Shown here: positions 61,505 through 64,000 of the stretch, piece after piece | Layout: each line of letters opens with the position of its first letter | Numbering within the stretch: the first letter of the stretch is position 1 | Assembly (NCBI GenBank): GCA_902778625.1 | Contig: CACYYM010000017.1 | Span: 1-64,000, forward strand | Source: an uncultured Bacteroidales bacterium | GTDB lineage: Bacteria > Bacteroidota > Bacteroidia > Bacteroidales > Bacteroidaceae | DNA: 64,000 nucleotides | Direction: 5' to 3' | Program-made: the position numbers and the translations under genes | The notes under the pieces: generated by a model | Database searches by the model: none | What the model was told of the DNA's origin: nothing | The model's input: only the letters and a program-made list of their open reading frames with translations

Positions 61505-62395
61505 ATGCGACGGTTTCTTCTGCTTCTGCTCTTTGTGCCTTGTGCCTTGCTCCACGCCTACGACGTAGAGGTGGACGGCGTATACTATAATATTGTGGGG
61601 ACAAGTATGGCGCACGTCACGCATAAAGGTTCTTACAATAATGTGGAATACAACAGCTATACGGGCGATATTGTTATCCCCGAGCAGATCAGCTACAAGG
61701 GGAAGACTTATCAGGTCTACATGGTTGGCAACAGTGCATTTGCCGGCTGTGAAGGGCTGACGTCCGTTCTGCTGCCTCCTACGGTTCACGGCGTTGGCAG
61801 TTGCGCTTTCATTGGGTGCGACAACCTTCGGCAGGTGTCTTTCACGACAGATATCAGACGCTATGGCAGCTGTGCTTTTACAGGCTGCACGTCTTTGCAG
61901 GAGATTACATTGCCGCGTCGCGCTGAACTGATTGATACGCTTACGCTTTATTGCTGTGCTTCGCTGAAGTCGATGGTGCTATATCACCGCATTCGAACCG
62001 TCTGTCATGGAGCGCTCGAGCATCTTCCTGCGATGAGGCATCTCTATTGCTATGCTTCCGAGCCGCCTGTGGCAGAGAAGGGAGCCTTTGCCCTGCAAGA
62101 CCAGCAGCGCTGCACTTTGCACGTTCCGAGGGAAACGTTGGAGAAGTACATGGAGTCGCCCGGATGGAAAGACTTCTATCGCATTGTTGCTCTGAGCGAT
62201 TCGGACTATGCTGCGCAGAACTATCAGAAGGGCGATGTCAACGACGACGGCAAGGTGGATGCCGAGGACCTCGCTTTGCTGCGCCGTATCGTCGTGAGTC
62301 TGCCGGACAATGCCGCTGTCCGCTGGGCTGCCGACATTAATGGCGACGGTAAAGTCAACTCGGTGGATTACGTGATGCTGGCATCGAAAATATAA
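61505..62395 (+). CDS. Secreted leucine-rich repeat protein with C-terminal dockerin
   Basis: 296 residues with a signal peptide (to LLHA). The middle holds BspA-like LRR_5 repeats (AFAGCEGLTSVLLP, AFIGCDNLRQVSF, AFTGCTSLQEITLP). The end is a type I dockerin with two calcium loops: GDVNDDGKVDAEDLALL and ADINGDGKVNSVDYVML. Dockerins bind cohesins, but none is visible in this window. Last gene of the five-gene unit. Confidence 0.87.
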   Translation: MRRFLLLLLFVPCALLHAYDVEVDGVYYNIVGTSMAHVTHKGSYNNVEYNSYTGDIVIPEQISYKGKTYQVYMVGNSAFAGCEGLTSVLLPPTVHGVGSCAFIGCDNLRQVSFTTDIRRYGSCAFTGCTSLQEITLPRRAELIDTLTLYCCASLKSMVLYHRIRTVCHGALEHLPAMRHLYCYASEPPVAEKGAFALQDQQRCTLHVPRETLEKYMESPGWKDFYRIVALSDSDYAAQNYQKGDVNDDGKVDAEDLALLRRIVVSLPDNAAVRWAADINGDGKVNSVDYVMLASKI

Positions 62396-62397
62396 AA

Positions 62398-62527
62398 CGC
62401 CTCGTGCGGAAATTTAAACGCCTCGTGCGGAAATTTAAACGCCGCACGCGGGGATTGCCAACGCCGCACGCGGGGATTGCCAACGCCGCACGCGGAAATT
62501 AAATCGCCGCCTGCGGCGTTTTTTTTT
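62398..62527. repeat. 22-bp tandem array, locus 9 (21/22-bp units ending in a terminator)
   Basis: Units at 62398-62418 (21 bp), 62419-62439 (21), 62440-62461 (22), 62462-62483 (22), 62484-62504 (21) and a final unit from 62505. The first two have CGCCTCGTGCGG, the next three CGCCGCACGCGG. The array fills the space between convergent genes. Confidence 0.92.
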
Positions 62528-62528
62528 G
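62505..62528 (+). terminator. Rho-independent terminator formed by the last repeat unit
   Basis: CGCCG pairs with CGGCG around CCTG, followed by a run of nine T. Here the 22-bp repeat unit itself serves as terminator for the five-gene operon. Confidence 0.85.
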
Positions 62529-62541
62529 TCGAATGGAAACC

Positions 62542-63453
62542 TTACTTGTTCGCTAAGGTTCGAAGGACATCTATCCAGGGTCGGACAGCCATCGTGTAGC
62601 CCAGATTATTGAGGTGCAGGCCGTCGGCTGTGACGGCAGGCAAGTTCTCGTCCGTGATGCCCGACAAGCGGTTCTGGTCCACGAAATACCAGTTTGTATT
62701 ATAGGCGGCACAGGTCAGCAAAGCCAGCTCGTAGTCGGCAAGCGTGCAGCCAACGGTGTTCTGGCTTGTGCTTGTGTAGTTCGAGTTGTTTCGCTTCACG
62801 GCATTGGCGAAGACGATAATGACGTCGCTACCCGACAACTCCTTTATCTTGTCGTATAGTTGACGGACCGCTCCGTAGAAGGTTGCAGGGCCTGTGGCGT
62901 TCTTATAGTCGGAGAATGTGCCGAGCGGCACGTTTCGCTTGAAGTCGTTGGTGATGAAGTCGATTGTCCAGATGGCGTTCTGCACGCTTGGCCAGCCGTT
63001 ATCAGCCTGTTGACTGACGACGGCAATGCTCTTGTCGTCCGTTGCACTAGTTCCTCCCAAAGAGTAACCGCTGTAGCCGCCATTCGGCCCGAGCGAAGTC
63101 GCAGAAGGGAAGTCGAACACCTCTTGCAAAAGCGTCTGATAGCCGCGGCCTTTGAAAGTGCCAGTGAACGGCGTCACGAACGAGCCCGAGTTCTGATACT
63201 TCACGTAATAATTGTCGTTTCGCCAGATGCTGTGACCGAGGAAGACGATGTTCCGCTTCATCTGTATCTTGGTGGAAGGCGTGACGGGCTCTGTCGGCTC
63301 GTCGGTAAAGACGACAGACTCGACCTGGCTCGTCGGATAGACAGCGGAGTTGCCTTCAATGGTATTGACTACCATCGAATAGTCCTGTGCCTGAGCTGAA
63401 AGGCATAACAGGCCGAGTGGGGCTAATAGACAGAGGCGGTTGATTCTCTTCAT
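62542..63453 (-). CDS. Secreted SGNH-like hydrolase with GHS in place of GDS
   Basis: 303 residues, signal peptide to SAQAQ. Block I reads NIVFLGHSIWRND: the Ser is kept but the usual Asp before it is His. GGYSGYSLGGTSAT and VIIVFANAVKRNNSN stand where blocks II and III would be, and TADGLHLNNLGY supplies the Asp and His of block V. The missing block-III Asn is not obvious, so activity is uncertain. N-terminal region (YSMVVNTIEGNSAVYPTSQVESVVF) is typical of Prevotella secreted proteins. It overlaps the upstream gene by four bases (ATGA). Confidence 0.8.
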   Translation of the reverse strand: MKRINRLCLLAPLGLLCLSAQAQDYSMVVNTIEGNSAVYPTSQVESVVFTDEPTEPVTPSTKIQMKRNIVFLGHSIWRNDNYYVKYQNSGSFVTPFTGTFKGRGYQTLLQEVFDFPSATSLGPNGGYSGYSLGGTSATDDKSIAVVSQQADNGWPSVQNAIWTIDFITNDFKRNVPLGTFSDYKNATGPATFYGAVRQLYDKIKELSGSDVIIVFANAVKRNNSNYTSTSQNTVGCTLADYELALLTCAAYNTNWYFVDQNRLSGITDENLPAVTADGLHLNNLGYTMAVRPWIDVLRTLANK

Positions 63454-64000
63454 TTCCGTACGATCTTTTTACCGTTTTTGATGACAAGTTTGCTTTGCTT
63501 CGTTGCTGGGCGTCCGCTGAGGTCATAACTGTTTCCCTCTTTCTCGGGAGTGGGGGCGGAGGAGATGATTCCTGTTGCTTCCGTCACGATGACTGTGCGT
63601 GCAAGGGAAGCATTCCGGTTATCGACGTACGAGCCTGCAGCTGTGCCGACGTGGAAGAGACGCGAGTCCGAGGCATCTGTGTAGCGGTTGTATTTGTCGA
63701 TGCCAGCATCGTCTTCTTCGTCGCCGCCCATAAAGTCAATCGTATAGCGACCAGGCTTAGCGTCTTCGGGAACGGTGATGAGGAAAGTGATACGAATGCT
63801 GTCGCAGCCATTGCGCCAACAAGCAGAGATGTTCTTCGGTATCTTGTTCACGCTCTTGAAGCCAGCCCACGTGTAGCCTGTCTTGGGGCAAGCAGAATTA
63901 TAGAACGAGGTGAGCTTCTCGCAGGGTTCCATGTTGTGCGAACTGTTGACTTTAGAGCCGTCTTGGTAGTAAACCCAGTCTTCGGCAAATTGCTGGTGCG
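63450..64000 (-). CDS. C-terminal end of a secreted protein with sorting tail (partial, runs off the right edge)
   Basis: The frame is open to the window edge (upstream of the Met at 63932 it reads FAEDWVYYQDGSKVNSSHN). The visible ~183 residues include ITVPEDAKPGRYTIDFMGGDEEDD, a jelly-roll-like pattern, and end in the sorting tail SYDLSGRPATK...LVIKNGKKIVRK. Function cannot be assigned from this end. It overlaps the SGNH-like gene by four bases, so the two are coupled. Confidence 0.75.
   Translation of the reverse strand, partial: HQQFAEDWVYYQDGSKVNSSHNMEPCEKLTSFYNSACPKTGYTWAGFKSVNKIPKNISACWRNGCDSIRITFLITVPEDAKPGRYTIDFMGGDEEDDAGIDKYNRYTDASDSRLFHVGTAAGSYVDNRNASLARTVIVTEATGIISSAPTPEKEGNSYDLSGRPATKQSKLVIKNGKKIVRK

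Overview
The window reads as a chromosomal segment of a Bacteroidales bacterium, most likely Prevotella or a close relative. The evidence is a TAnnTTTG -7 promoter box before most transcription units, short C-terminal sorting tails of the YDLSGR...NGKKI type on secreted proteins, GH92, GH2 and GHL10 glycoside hydrolases, DUF5689/OB-fold lipoproteins beside a TonB-dependent receptor, and the ilvD-ilvB-ilvN-acyl-ACP thioesterase gene order. I see no phage, integrase, transposase, CRISPR array, tRNA or rRNA.

Layout. 1-2.2 kb: end of an unknown gene, then pgi (interrupted) and a HAD phosphatase. 2.2-7.5 kb, minus strand: GH92 mannosidase, lipoprotein, and a secreted tandem-domain protein whose EEP nuclease-like C-terminal half is frameshifted off. 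7.6-9.4 kb: slyD-type FKBP and aroC. 9.4-12.4 kb, minus: GHL10 hydrolase, YgjP-type metallopeptidase, EEP protein. 12.8-16.7 kb: asparaginase and uvrA. 16.7-21.6 kb, minus: GHL10 and GH2 beta-galactosidase. 21.7-25.1 kb: two tandem CstA transporters and an outer-membrane barrel. 25.3-32.7 kb, minus: valine/isoleucine genes ilvD, ilvB, ilvN, thioesterase, a CPBP protease, and ilvC under its own promoter. 32.9-38.8 kb, minus: a barrel protein, interrupted pyruvate:ferredoxin oxidoreductase, and an AAA protein with degenerate Walker motifs. 39.3-40.7 kb, minus: OmpA-type lipoprotein and mtgA. 40.9-44.4 kb: proS, an MFS transporter, a His/Arg/Met-rich secreted protein. 44.5-47.6 kb, minus: a GLUG surface protein with a small partner. 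47.9-52.3 kb, minus: LptF/G permease, ribBA, aminotransferase. 52.6-54.8 kb, minus: fructose-bisphosphate aldolase and another EEP protein. 55-62.4 kb: a five-gene surface operon (TonB receptor, DUF5689 lipoprotein, four-fold OB-repeat lipoprotein, SGNH hydrolase, LRR-dockerin protein). 62.5-64 kb, minus: a second SGNH protein and the end of another sorting-tail protein.

The most unusual signal lies between the genes. At nine places (about 4.8, 8.25, 12.6, 26.6, 33.8, 39.1, 47.8, 52.5 and 62.4 kb) there are short tandem arrays whose period is 22 bp (sometimes 21), although the unit sequence differs from array to array. Each unit carries a CACG or CGTG core, usually with complementary flanking arms, and often a second dyad about 11 bp away. 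I know of no description of such a family. A second group of GC-rich inverted elements sits at gene junctions and in places supplies coding sequence.

Three genes (pgi, the pyruvate oxidoreductase and a secreted EEP protein) are broken by frame changes. Two of these also lack conserved sequence, so either the assembly has small deletions or these genes are really damaged.
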